Shown here: positions 53,106-61,505 of the stretch, in pieces | Numbering within the stretch: position 1 is the first letter of the stretch | Layout: each line of letters starts with the position of its first letter | Assembly: GCA_964609795.1 (NCBI GenBank) | Contig: CAZSTC010000001.1 | Coordinates: 65,258-129,257 of the forward strand | Reading direction: 5' to 3' | Length of the DNA stretch: 64,000 nucleotides | Source of the DNA: UBA1412 sp964609795 | Lineage (GTDB): Bacteria > Verrucomicrobiota > Verrucomicrobiia > Limisphaerales > UBA1412 | Translations under genes and position numbers: made by a program | Notes under the pieces: generated by a model | The model's input: the letters and a program-made list of their open reading frames with translations, nothing else | The model's database searches: none | Told to the model about the DNA's origin: nothing

Positions 53106-54053
53106 ATGATGATGAAAAAGATATTGAGATGGACGACGCTTTTGGTTGCGTTAATTGGTATAAATGTTTCTGCACAGGATGTCATACGCCTTTGGGAAAA
53201 TGACGCTCCCTATGCGCAGGGCAAGGAAGATAAAGATATTCCAACATTGACAGTCTATCTGCCTGCTGAAGGCAAAGCCAATGGCTCAGCTGTTGTGGTT
53301 TGCCCCGGAGGCGGCTATTGGGGCCTCAGTGATTATGAGTATGAGGGCGCCGGATATGCGCGTTTTTTAACTTCTCACGGGGTGAGCGTTTTTGTATTGC
53401 GCTACCGTTTAGCCTCTAATGGATACCATTATCCCACAATTTTAATGGATGCCGCACGTGCAATAAGAGTCGTGCGTTCTCAGGCCCAGAAGTGGGGCAT
53501 AGACGTTGATCGAGTCGGGGTCATGGGTTCATCTGCCGGCGGCCATCTGGCAGCTCTCTTGATGACACACTATGAGAAGGCAAACCCAGCGCTATTGGAC
53601 CCTATTGACAGTCTGAGCTCCCGCCCCGATGTTGCAATTCTTTGTTATCCGGTGATTACATCCGGAGACTTTGCTCATGCGGGCTCGATCCAAAACCTTC
53701 TTGGCCCCAATTTCACTGAGGGCTTAGCAGAATACGTGAGCATTGAAAAGCAGGTGGATAAGAACACTCCGCCTTGTTTTATCTGGCATACTTTCGAAGA
53801 TGAAGTGGTGCCCACCGAAAATGCACTCCTTTTGGCGGCTGCCCTAAGAAAAGCCGGAGTTCCCTTTGATTTGCATATTTATGAGAAGGGGATTCATGGT
53901 TTGGCTCTGGCCGGTAAACGTTGGACAACGACTCAGGGAATGGATGAAAAGGATTTTCATCCCTGGAGCCGAGACCTTATTTTCTGGCTGGAGGGGAGGG
54001 GATTTTTTGAAAAGAAGAAAGTAGAAGAAGCCCAGGAGAAAGTTGAAAAATGA
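53106..54053 (+). CDS. Secreted alpha/beta-hydrolase, probable acetyl or carbohydrate esterase
   Basis: A 315-residue exported hydrolase of the BD-FAE/acetyl-esterase group. Residues 1-20 form a signal peptide ending VSAQ. The oxyanion region PGGGYWGLSDYE, the nucleophile elbow GSSAGGHLAALL, the acid FEDEVVP and the final IHGLALAG histidine form a complete catalytic triad. Family members remove acetyl or other ester groups from xylan and similar polysaccharides or oligosaccharides. The first of three consecutive ATG codons (53106, 53109, 53112) is used here; a longer frame upstream overlaps the terminator and is rejected. The C-terminal tail is Glu/Lys-rich. It overlaps the lipoprotein gene by 4 bases. 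Confidence 0.88.
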   Translation: MMMKKILRWTTLLVALIGINVSAQDVIRLWENDAPYAQGKEDKDIPTLTVYLPAEGKANGSAVVVCPGGGYWGLSDYEYEGAGYARFLTSHGVSVFVLRYRLASNGYHYPTILMDAARAIRVVRSQAQKWGIDVDRVGVMGSSAGGHLAALLMTHYEKANPALLDPIDSLSSRPDVAILCYPVITSGDFAHAGSIQNLLGPNFTEGLAEYVSIEKQVDKNTPPCFIWHTFEDEVVPTENALLLAAALRKAGVPFDLHIYEKGIHGLALAGKRWTTTQGMDEKDFHPWSRDLIFWLEGRGFFEKKKVEEAQEKVEK

Positions 54054-54523
54054 AAAAGGCGTTTTTATCTCTAATAACGCTTTGTGTTGCCTTTGGGTTT
54101 ACGGGGTGCTCCGGAACGAAGGGTTTTCTCGCCGAAGATGATTTCTCGATGTCGGACCCCTTCCTTTACAAGAAGCGGTATACAGAGGGTTTTCTGGATA
54201 TGATAGTTCTTCGCAAGGGGAGCCTCTTCCCGAGCTATGAAATCACCGATTGCCAATACACGAAACAGGATTTATCCAATCTGGTTCTCCCCAGGAATCC
54301 CTATTTCGCCGATGATGATACGGTTAGAGTCCTAGGCCGTGATGGTGAAGAGCTGGGTGTTTATATAATTAGATTCACCGAAAATGAGAGCAGCACTCTT
54401 GGAATTGTCACTGAAGACGGGAAGATAAAGAAGACGACTGCGCAAGCCCGATTGGTAATTCCTTATCAGCTGCAGGTCAAGTATCTCAAGATAGGGAGCA
54501 AAAAAATAGAAATCCCTCAATAG
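54050..54523 (+). CDS. Small lipoprotein of unknown function
   Basis: A 157-residue protein with a lipoprotein signal (MKKAFLSLITLCVAFGFTGC, lipobox FTGC, lipidated Cys20). The mature part is short, beta-rich and acidic; I recognise no family. It overlaps the esterase gene by 4 bases (ATGA) and so is translationally coupled to it, suggesting a related role at the cell envelope. No terminator is obvious after it, and the tRNA on the opposite strand lies 46 bp away. Confidence 0.8.
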   Translation: MKKAFLSLITLCVAFGFTGCSGTKGFLAEDDFSMSDPFLYKKRYTEGFLDMIVLRKGSLFPSYEITDCQYTKQDLSNLVLPRNPYFADDDTVRVLGRDGEELGVYIIRFTENESSTLGIVTEDGKIKKTTAQARLVIPYQLQVKYLKIGSKKIEIPQ

Positions 54524-54569
54524 ACCTCTTTTGAAGATTTAGAGAGCTTTGGATTAATCAAGCTGAAGG

Positions 54570-54651
54570 TGGTGCGCGAGGGGGGACTTGAACCCCCACC
54601 CTTTCGGACCAGATCCTAAGTCTGGCGTGTATGCCATTTCACCACTCGCGC
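54570..54651 (-). tRNA. tRNA-Leu (anticodon UAG)
   Basis: Read on the minus strand the sequence folds as a class II tRNA: acceptor stem GCGCGAG/CTCGCGC, discriminator A and encoded CCA (54572-54570), anticodon stem CCAGA/TCTGG with loop CTTAGGA giving anticodon UAG, a variable arm with CCGAAAGG, and T stem GGGGG/CCCCC with TTCAAGT loop. Length is 82 bases with CCA. Confidence 0.93.
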
Positions 54652-54761
54652 GTTTGGGGTGCCGCTGTAATTCAGGCGGAAACCTGCAAGGAGTGTAGCC
54701 GATTTATTGGCAATTATTCAATACAGTAAAAGGGGAGTGCTCTATTTTCTACGCTTCAATA

Positions 54762-57443
54762 TCAGAGTTTTCTTACACAAAAAAAAGTAGAGCCTTTCCC
54801 AGAAGAGGAACTGACGACATACTCTGTAACAGGAAATGTCCCTTGAACCGTTTGGATTATTCTCCATTCTTCTTCGGTAGAGGTGCGTTCAAGAATTTCA
54901 TAAAGGCTATCACTTACACCGAGCCAGGAGAGTCTGATTTTTCCGGACTGTAACGGATCAATAGAGATGTTTAAATGGGAGGCTTCCTGGGGCGTCTTAT
55001 CTCCAATTATTTGCCAGCGGGCGTTAGTGTAGCCGGAAGGGGAAACGACATCCTGAGACGAATATTGGAGGCTTTCGAAATGGTCCATTTCCCACTTATC
55101 AGACAAACCGTCGTTATCTGTGTCGGTAACAGGAATACCCCGGATATTGAGTTCTAAGCCTTTTAACAAAGGTTGAGAGGCATAGGCGCCGGTGGTTGGT
55201 GAAGGCATGTTGGATATTTCAATTTGCCATTTCCCCCGAGTTGGCTCATAGAAATGATGAGTGGAAAAGAACTCCCAATCGAGTTCCTTCATCGCTCCAA
55301 AATTATAACGATGAAGAAGGCTGCGAGTGCCCGCTGGAGAAACCAGAGTAATTCTGAGCGTTCCGCAATCCGGACTTTGCGCCCTGACTGATAGGGAGAC
55401 ATCTTCACAAATCAAGCTCTCCTCCACTTCAAAAGAATAGACCAACGGTGTGTGAATGAGCTGAGCACGAAGATTGGAATCGCCCTCTTGAAGTTGATGA
55501 ATAGTCTCCGCGCTGTTTTTTGAAATAAAAACGGCGGGGATGCTGCAGCGATCCATCTGAGCCATATTCACCAATTCTTCGGATCCTTCATTGTTATAAA
55601 TGATGGAAAAGGATGCGCCAGCCTGGGCCGCGTAATCAACTTTTTGCCGGAACGTAGTCTCTCCGCGTTGTATTAAAGCGATTTTGCCTTCGAGATTTTC
55701 TTCAATGGGACTCACAACAAGCCCGAGGTCAACAATGTGGGTCAATAGAGTTGACTCATTGGCAAAGGGTGTATCCGAGATGGTCATGGGAATTTGAATT
55801 GGAGCCGGAAGGGTGTCCCCCGAAAGGTTGAGGGTGTAGCCTTCTTCAGGGATGAGCAACCCATTCTGAAGGTCTGCCGTATATTGCAAGGTAGAAGCTT
55901 CGGGGAGATGGGACCAATTTTGTGCCAGAGTGACGGCATAGCCGGCATGGGAGACTCCATAGCCGACGTTATGACTGACAGGGAAACCGGCTCCGTTCAC
56001 CATAGTATCAGTGTCTTCAAAATCCAGATATTGAGCTGACTGAACCAGGATGTGACGAACGTCTCTGAGGGTCAGTTCCGGGTTTGCCGCAAGAATCAAT
56101 GCACAAACACCCGAAACAAGGGGACATGAAAAAGATGTGCCCTGAGCCATTTTACCCGTGGCATAGTTATTAAAATCTTCCATGGGCGGGAAGTAATTTG
56201 CATAGTTGTAGCCCCGCTCGCCTGTGAAATCGGTCATAAAAAGAGGGAGAGTGTCCTCTGAGCTTCCCCCCGGGGCAGCTACTAAAAGATTAGCACCCGG
56301 GCTGGAGTAAGAAGCGTAGCTGGCGCTTGAATCTACGGCCCCGACAACAATAGCATTCCAGTTGTTGAAAGGTTCGTTATTTGAATCACCGAAATCAGAC
56401 TTTCCGTTTACCTTGGAGCGCTCGTTACCCGAAGCGCGCACCATTACGATTCCCAGTCCGTCAACGGCGTGGTAGGCGGCTGTTTCCAGAGCATCTTTTA
56501 CAATAGGGGAGAGCGGGATCATTCTTTCTTCTTCCCCCCAGCTCTGATTCTGAATACGGAGTGCCGTAGGTTCTCTCAAATAGAGCTCGGCCAGTTCAGC
56601 ATCGGTGATGTTCCGTGTGTCGCCCAGCATTACCCAGCCGGCTAGAGTTGCTTGGGGGGCTACTCCCACGCCTCCTATGGCATTATATCCTGAGGCCGCT
56701 GCCAACCCGGCAACACAAGTTCCATGGGCGTGCCCTAACGTATAGCCCATCGGCTCAGGCGAGCTTTCCCGGGTAAAAACATTGTAATGAAAAGAGTGTT
56801 GCATTCTATCTTCAAGATCGGGGTGCTGTATTTCGATTCCCGTGTCCATGATAGCAATGCCGACACCTTCTCCCTGTGTCACGGCCCAGGCAGATCGGGC
56901 GCCCATATCCCAACCGGTCTGGATGCCGTTCTCATCCCGACGATCCAGATGCCAACACCAGGACCAGTATTTATCATTGGGCAGGTGCGCAAAGGAGGCA
57001 CTTGAGGCAATTTCGATTTCATACTCCGGTGCAGCGTAGAGCACGGAGTCCAGAGTTGAAAGTTCTGCGGCCAGCTCAGCGGCTTGAAGAACTGATCTTG
57101 TTTCCAGAAGAGTATAGTCTCTTATTTTGAGTGGATGTGCCTGCACTTCGATACCCGAAAGAAGGGGCTTTATCTGAGAAAAATCAGTATCTTCTCTCAG
57201 CTTTAACACTACCCGATGGCCCATCACCCGAGTTTCCCCATTTTGCAGTTGAGCAGGAAATCTCTGGAAATCTCCGGTTGCCCGAAGGAGAGGGAAATCA
57301 AAAATAACCGCTTGAAGACCATTCATCTTCATTCGGTAGGTTCGAATATCCTGGCCAAGAGCTTGAGCCGGGATAAGGGCAACCAGGTAAAGAAAGAGCA
57401 ATATCCTCAGAGTGTGCCGGGAAAAGAAATGGTTTTTCTGCAT
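54762..57443 (-). CDS. Secreted S8 subtilisin-like protease with PA and P domains
   Basis: An 893-residue serine protease. After a signal peptide (about 1-30) and a propeptide (about 35-145) comes an S8 domain with a complete triad: Asp200 in IMDTGIE, His240 in HGTCVAG and Ser437 in GTSFSCP. A PA (protease-associated) domain follows (about 565-660, GKIALIQRGETTFRQKVDYA), then a P-domain (about 670-775, SLSVRAQSPDCGTLRI...WQIEI). A calcium-binding DTDNDGLSDKWE repeat (about 783-794) leads to a C-terminal beta domain (about 840-893, SGKIRLSWLGVSDSLYEI...STFFCVRKL) like the end of the giant LamG protein. It begins 3 bases after the GH78 gene, so the two are co-transcribed. Cleavage targets are unknown; maturation of surface proteins or nutrient proteolysis are both possible. 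Confidence 0.92.
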   Translation of the reverse strand: MQKNHFFSRHTLRILLFLYLVALIPAQALGQDIRTYRMKMNGLQAVIFDFPLLRATGDFQRFPAQLQNGETRVMGHRVVLKLREDTDFSQIKPLLSGIEVQAHPLKIRDYTLLETRSVLQAAELAAELSTLDSVLYAAPEYEIEIASSASFAHLPNDKYWSWCWHLDRRDENGIQTGWDMGARSAWAVTQGEGVGIAIMDTGIEIQHPDLEDRMQHSFHYNVFTRESSPEPMGYTLGHAHGTCVAGLAAASGYNAIGGVGVAPQATLAGWVMLGDTRNITDAELAELYLREPTALRIQNQSWGEEERMIPLSPIVKDALETAAYHAVDGLGIVMVRASGNERSKVNGKSDFGDSNNEPFNNWNAIVVGAVDSSASYASYSSPGANLLVAAPGGSSEDTLPLFMTDFTGERGYNYANYFPPMEDFNNYATGKMAQGTSFSCPLVSGVCALILAANPELTLRDVRHILVQSAQYLDFEDTDTMVNGAGFPVSHNVGYGVSHAGYAVTLAQNWSHLPEASTLQYTADLQNGLLIPEEGYTLNLSGDTLPAPIQIPMTISDTPFANESTLLTHIVDLGLVVSPIEENLEGKIALIQRGETTFRQKVDYAAQAGASFSIIYNNEGSEELVNMAQMDRCSIPAVFISKNSAETIHQLQEGDSNLRAQLIHTPLVYSFEVEESLICEDVSLSVRAQSPDCGTLRITLVSPAGTRSLLHRYNFGAMKELDWEFFSTHHFYEPTRGKWQIEISNMPSPTTGAYASQPLLKGLELNIRGIPVTDTDNDGLSDKWEMDHFESLQYSSQDVVSPSGYTNARWQIIGDKTPQEASHLNISIDPLQSGKIRLSWLGVSDSLYEILERTSTEEEWRIIQTVQGTFPVTEYVVSSSSGKGSTFFCVRKL

Positions 57444-57446
57444 TCT

Positions 57447-59771
57447 CTATTTTTTCAATATTCGAAAAGTTTTGGGACCCGAGCCAACCTCTCGCACCAG
57501 GTGAAAAGAATCTGTGCTTGTGGTCAGAATCTCTTTGCCATTGAGCTGAATGAGGTCGCCTGTTTCGCTGAAAGCCGGCAGCCAGACTTCGGCGGTTACT
57601 CCAGCAGGAATATCTATAGAGAGCGTAAATTCGCTTCCCGGTACCTGACTGGCGTTGACACGGATAGTGCCGCGAATGGAGGGAACTTCAGCTTTAATCC
57701 AGTCCAAAGAGGCGATCTGAGGTTTGATGCGGATTTTTTTAAAGCCTGCTTCCAGAGGTTCAACGCCGACCAGCTTGCGGGTGATGATATTGGCTGGAGC
57801 CGCTCCCCAGGCATGGTTCCAATCCAGATTGTTTTTATATTTATTATCCCAGGCTTCTAAAGTGATGGTGCTGCCGAGCTGAATCATATTGAACCAACCC
57901 CGATCATCCTTCGCCAACATGCGCTCCAGGGCATAGTCCGAATCATGAGCCTCATAAATAGCATCCATCAGAAATTGAGAGCCATAAACGCTGCAGGCCA
58001 TGCCGCGGGAGCGGATGAAGTCCATGACGGGAGCTTTAACCTCATCAGGGACCATACCAAAGGCCATGGGAAACATACTAGAGTGAAGCGCCATGTGTTC
58101 GGTGCCGATTCCATCCCGGTATGCGCCCGATTCAGGCAGGAACAGATGCTTGTTGAAGTTTTCTTTGAGCTGGGAGGAACGTTGGAAAAAGAACTTTGCG
58201 TCGTCATTTTCACCCAGAGTGGTCGCGATTTTTTCCATGAGCTTCAAAGCTTCATAGTGGTAGGCATTCACGACGGAATTCACCTCTTTAAAAACAAAAA
58301 AATCGGACTCTCCGGGTTTTTGATCCTGACCGAAACTGTTGGCCTGGGGCCAATCCACAATATCTCTCAGTTCCTTGCCGGTGTAGTAATGGACTGATTT
58401 AAGGAGATCAGGCGTTTGTTTGCCGGTTCGCGTGCTGATGAAAAGCGTCTCTTCATCGGCAAGCGGTAAAAGGGTTTTAGCTTTTAAATCGGTATAAAAA
58501 AGACGTAGCGAGCGAGCGTCTCCGGAGTATAGATAATCATTCCATGCGATCAGAACCGATTGGAGAATCCATTCGGTGGGCCAGGTAGCGTGAGTCATTA
58601 GGTGTTCGTGGGATACCCTTGCTAGGCTGTATTCATTATCCACGGCATAATGGGAGAGCTGGTTGATCAGTGCATCGGCCTCGTAGGGGATGCGTTCGCG
58701 GTCACCATCGACATAGATGCCGCAAAAACTGGTCGCTTTCATCGAATAACGGCAGAGCTCCCATATTTGATTCAGAATATCGTTGCTGCTTTCAAACTTC
58801 CCCGTCTCTCCAAAAAGATAGTAGGCAGACTCTCTGATGATTGAAAGAGGAGTGCCGAGCCGAGCATTTTTCGATTTTATTTCGCAGTAGCGGAAGGGAA
58901 AAACCTCTCCGATATAATCGGGCATTTTAATGGCTTGAGGGCCGGTATTGCGTCCATCGGGGCGTAATTTGAGGAAGTAAGTATGCGTCCCCTTGAGCAG
59001 GTTCAGTGCGTACTGCGCATATCGGATGGTGGCGCCCGGAGCCGTGTTGACACGACCCTCTTTTATGGCCTCCCCAAGGCGGATTAAAACGCTTTCCCCG
59101 TGGTTCTCTGCGGTCAAGGTCAAACGCAGCGTACCAAAAGAGGCCCTCTCAAAATCCACTACGTAAAGAGAGTTAGTTTCAGAGCTGAGGTCTTGAATTA
59201 CGGCGGGAAGCTCATCGACTTTTTGAACGGGGTAGCGTGCCGCCTCGTATTCGCTTGTAAGCTCGTCTCCCATTCGGAACGCCTTAGGTTCGGCCCATTG
59301 GCTGGGGATATTATTATTCCAGGATCGCACCTGCCAGTAATAAACCTTGCCGGACTGAAGCTCTTTGCCGGAATAAGTCAGTGAAAGTTCATTATCGTTT
59401 TCCAGCTTTCCGCTATCCCAGAGATCGGGTTTTCCCTCGCCCAGCAGCGACGGAGAAGAGGCGACTCTAACCTGGCAGGCGGTTTGAAGTACCGCGTTCT
59501 CCTGGCTTCTAAGCTCCCAGGAGAAAATAGGTTTTTTGCTTAAGATGTTGGCAAACTGATAGGTGTCGGCTTTTGATACAGCTTCAGACAATGTTGTATC
59601 GATGAGACGCCCGCCTTGCCAGACGCGGTCTGTATGTTCCAGCAAATCCACACGTAAACCGACCGGAGCCAAGTCCAAGGTCGAGTGAGTCTCTGACTGA
59701 GCCCTCAATTGATACTCCGAAATGAGCAGCAAACCAGCCAGCGGCAACATGAACAAAAATCTTTTCAACAT
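57447..59771 (-). CDS. Secreted GH78 alpha-L-rhamnosidase-like enzyme
   Basis: A 774-residue glycoside hydrolase of family 78. A signal peptide (about 1-25, ending LRAQ) precedes N-terminal beta domains (Ig-like VYYWQVRSWNN... and the carbohydrate-binding domain) and the (alpha/alpha)6 catalytic domain. The catalytic motif region DGDRERIPYEADAL (about residue 360) and the later EAWDNKYKNNLDWNHAWG match conserved GH78 sites, and the C-terminal beta domain GVEPLEAGFKKIRIKPQ is typical. The enzyme removes alpha-L-rhamnose from pectic or other rhamnosides. The ATG at 59771 is used, as the TTG upstream lacks support. It lies between lnt and the S8 protease gene in an apparent operon. Confidence 0.9.
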   Translation of the reverse strand: MLKRFLFMLPLAGLLLISEYQLRAQSETHSTLDLAPVGLRVDLLEHTDRVWQGGRLIDTTLSEAVSKADTYQFANILSKKPIFSWELRSQENAVLQTACQVRVASSPSLLGEGKPDLWDSGKLENDNELSLTYSGKELQSGKVYYWQVRSWNNNIPSQWAEPKAFRMGDELTSEYEAARYPVQKVDELPAVIQDLSSETNSLYVVDFERASFGTLRLTLTAENHGESVLIRLGEAIKEGRVNTAPGATIRYAQYALNLLKGTHTYFLKLRPDGRNTGPQAIKMPDYIGEVFPFRYCEIKSKNARLGTPLSIIRESAYYLFGETGKFESSNDILNQIWELCRYSMKATSFCGIYVDGDRERIPYEADALINQLSHYAVDNEYSLARVSHEHLMTHATWPTEWILQSVLIAWNDYLYSGDARSLRLFYTDLKAKTLLPLADEETLFISTRTGKQTPDLLKSVHYYTGKELRDIVDWPQANSFGQDQKPGESDFFVFKEVNSVVNAYHYEALKLMEKIATTLGENDDAKFFFQRSSQLKENFNKHLFLPESGAYRDGIGTEHMALHSSMFPMAFGMVPDEVKAPVMDFIRSRGMACSVYGSQFLMDAIYEAHDSDYALERMLAKDDRGWFNMIQLGSTITLEAWDNKYKNNLDWNHAWGAAPANIITRKLVGVEPLEAGFKKIRIKPQIASLDWIKAEVPSIRGTIRVNASQVPGSEFTLSIDIPAGVTAEVWLPAFSETGDLIQLNGKEILTTSTDSFHLVREVGSGPKTFRILKK

Positions 59772-59807
59772 CACGAGAGTCGATTTTAATGGAATGAGCC
59801 GCAATTC

Positions 59808-61505
59808 TCAACGTTGTTTCTTCCCTCGTCTCAACAACGAAAAAACCACTTCTCGAAGAAACCATACAATACAGCACCAGACGAAAATATTTCCGGCTCT
59901 TCGATAGAAGCTTTGGGGCGCATCAGAGAAGACTTCTCCCACCGGAATTCTGATAATCTGTCCGCCTTTGCCGTAGGGATTGCCCGACGCGTCATAAAAA
60001 ATCTCGTGAACCCTTCCGAAACGATCGATCCAACAGGTGATTCCGTTCTGGGTACAGCGGATGGCCGGAAGAGCGTTTTCGATGCTTCGGAATTGGGCAT
60101 TCGCCAGGTGCTGCCAGTGCGCGCTGGATTGCTTAAACCATCCGGCATTGACCAGGTAGACCAGAGCGCTGGCAGAACCTGAAACGTGCTTTCTAACTTC
60201 TTCCGGGAAAACATCTTCAAAACAGATGAGCGGAGAGATCGGGGTGTTCTGGTTGGGCCAGGGGAAGGTTTTTGCCTCTTTGCCGGTGGAATAATTTCCG
60301 GTGATAGGGGTAAAAAACTTCAAGAAAGGGAGGTATTTGTATAGCGGTATATATTCACCGAAAATAACCAAATGCCTCTTTGCATAGCGTTCGATTAAAT
60401 TCCCCTGGTCATCCATCATAAAGGCACAGTTCAGGAAACGTTTATTCTCGGGGTCTTCCAGGTCAGGTTCAATATCGTCAGAACAAAAAATAATCGGACA
60501 GCGCAAGTCGATAGCCATCTGGCTGACCAGATTCGATATATCCGAATCGTAACGAATATAGCCCGGGAGAGCGGCTTCAGGCCAGACCAGTAAGTCTACG
60601 TGGTTAGAACCTACCAAATCTCTGGTTGTTTGCAGGAGTTCATAAAGGCGGTTTTCGTTTTCTTGTGGGTCCCAAAGAAGTGTCTGAAGGATGCCCGGCT
60701 GAACCAGTGCGATGGAGAAAGTCATTTGAGCCTGCGTTGGAATTTTCTGACTTCTCTTTGAAACGGAGTGGGATCCCCAACCGATCAGCAGGCAGAGAAT
60801 TAAGAGCCAAAAAGCTCCTTCCTTAAAGTATCGGGTCGAAAAGACTCCCATGAACCGTTCCTGCCTATCTTCCTTTAGAGCGTGGTTGCTCTTTAGGGCA
60901 GAGATCCAGTCGTAGCCCCCTATTATCCAAGATATCGAGAAGGCCACCATGAGAAAGGAAATGCCATAGACTCCGGTCCAGGAAGCCAACTGGGCCAGCG
61001 GTATGTTATCATGCTGAGAAACCCCGAGCATATTCCATGCAAAACCGCTGAAGAGCCATCCTCTCACCCATTCCAAAGAAACCCAGGCAGAAGCGGCAAA
61101 AAAAGAAAATCGAAAGAGCTGCATTTTTCTTCCCATTTTGTGGAGCAGCCAACTCCAGAGGCCCAGATAACAGGCCAGGTAGGCACTCAGAGAAAGCCAC
61201 CCCAGAATAGCTCCGCTAGGAAAGGGCATGAGAAGCAGCCAGCGCAAAGTTAAAAGCCAAAAAGAAAATCCTGCAAGCCATCCTAATTTAAAAGCGCAGA
61301 TGGGGGTATTGTGATTGGAATCCAGACCGGCCTTAGGTTTAAAGAGGTTTTCTCCATGTATAAGGAGAAAGGCCAGGAGCCCCGGGGCGACCCATCCCAA
61401 ACTGGCGACTCCGGGAGTGGGAAAAGCCAATCCCAGTAACAACCCAACACTCATTGCTGCCAGCGTGAGGCCGGAGGGTATAAAAAACGATGGACTTAGC
61501 TTCAT
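59808..61505 (-). CDS. lnt: Apolipoprotein N-acyltransferase
   Basis: Integral inner-membrane enzyme adding the third acyl chain to lipoproteins. The N-terminal half has several hydrophobic helices (about 8-240); the C-terminal half is a periplasmic nitrilase domain with the catalytic triad Glu310 (WPEAALPGY), Lys376 (AKRHLVIFGEYIP) and Cys428 (ICFEDVFP). The FGEYIPL and GxYSTG elements match Lnt. Length is 565 residues (E. coli 512). Its ATG overlaps the ABC permease stop (ATGA). The protein fits the lipoproteins predicted at 8974 and 54050 and supports a diderm envelope. Confidence 0.94.
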   Translation of the reverse strand: MKLSPSFFIPSGLTLAAMSVGLLLGLAFPTPGVASLGWVAPGLLAFLLIHGENLFKPKAGLDSNHNTPICAFKLGWLAGFSFWLLTLRWLLLMPFPSGAILGWLSLSAYLACYLGLWSWLLHKMGRKMQLFRFSFFAASAWVSLEWVRGWLFSGFAWNMLGVSQHDNIPLAQLASWTGVYGISFLMVAFSISWIIGGYDWISALKSNHALKEDRQERFMGVFSTRYFKEGAFWLLILCLLIGWGSHSVSKRSQKIPTQAQMTFSIALVQPGILQTLLWDPQENENRLYELLQTTRDLVGSNHVDLLVWPEAALPGYIRYDSDISNLVSQMAIDLRCPIIFCSDDIEPDLEDPENKRFLNCAFMMDDQGNLIERYAKRHLVIFGEYIPLYKYLPFLKFFTPITGNYSTGKEAKTFPWPNQNTPISPLICFEDVFPEEVRKHVSGSASALVYLVNAGWFKQSSAHWQHLANAQFRSIENALPAIRCTQNGITCWIDRFGRVHEIFYDASGNPYGKGGQIIRIPVGEVFSDAPQSFYRRAGNIFVWCCIVWFLREVVFSLLRRGKKQR

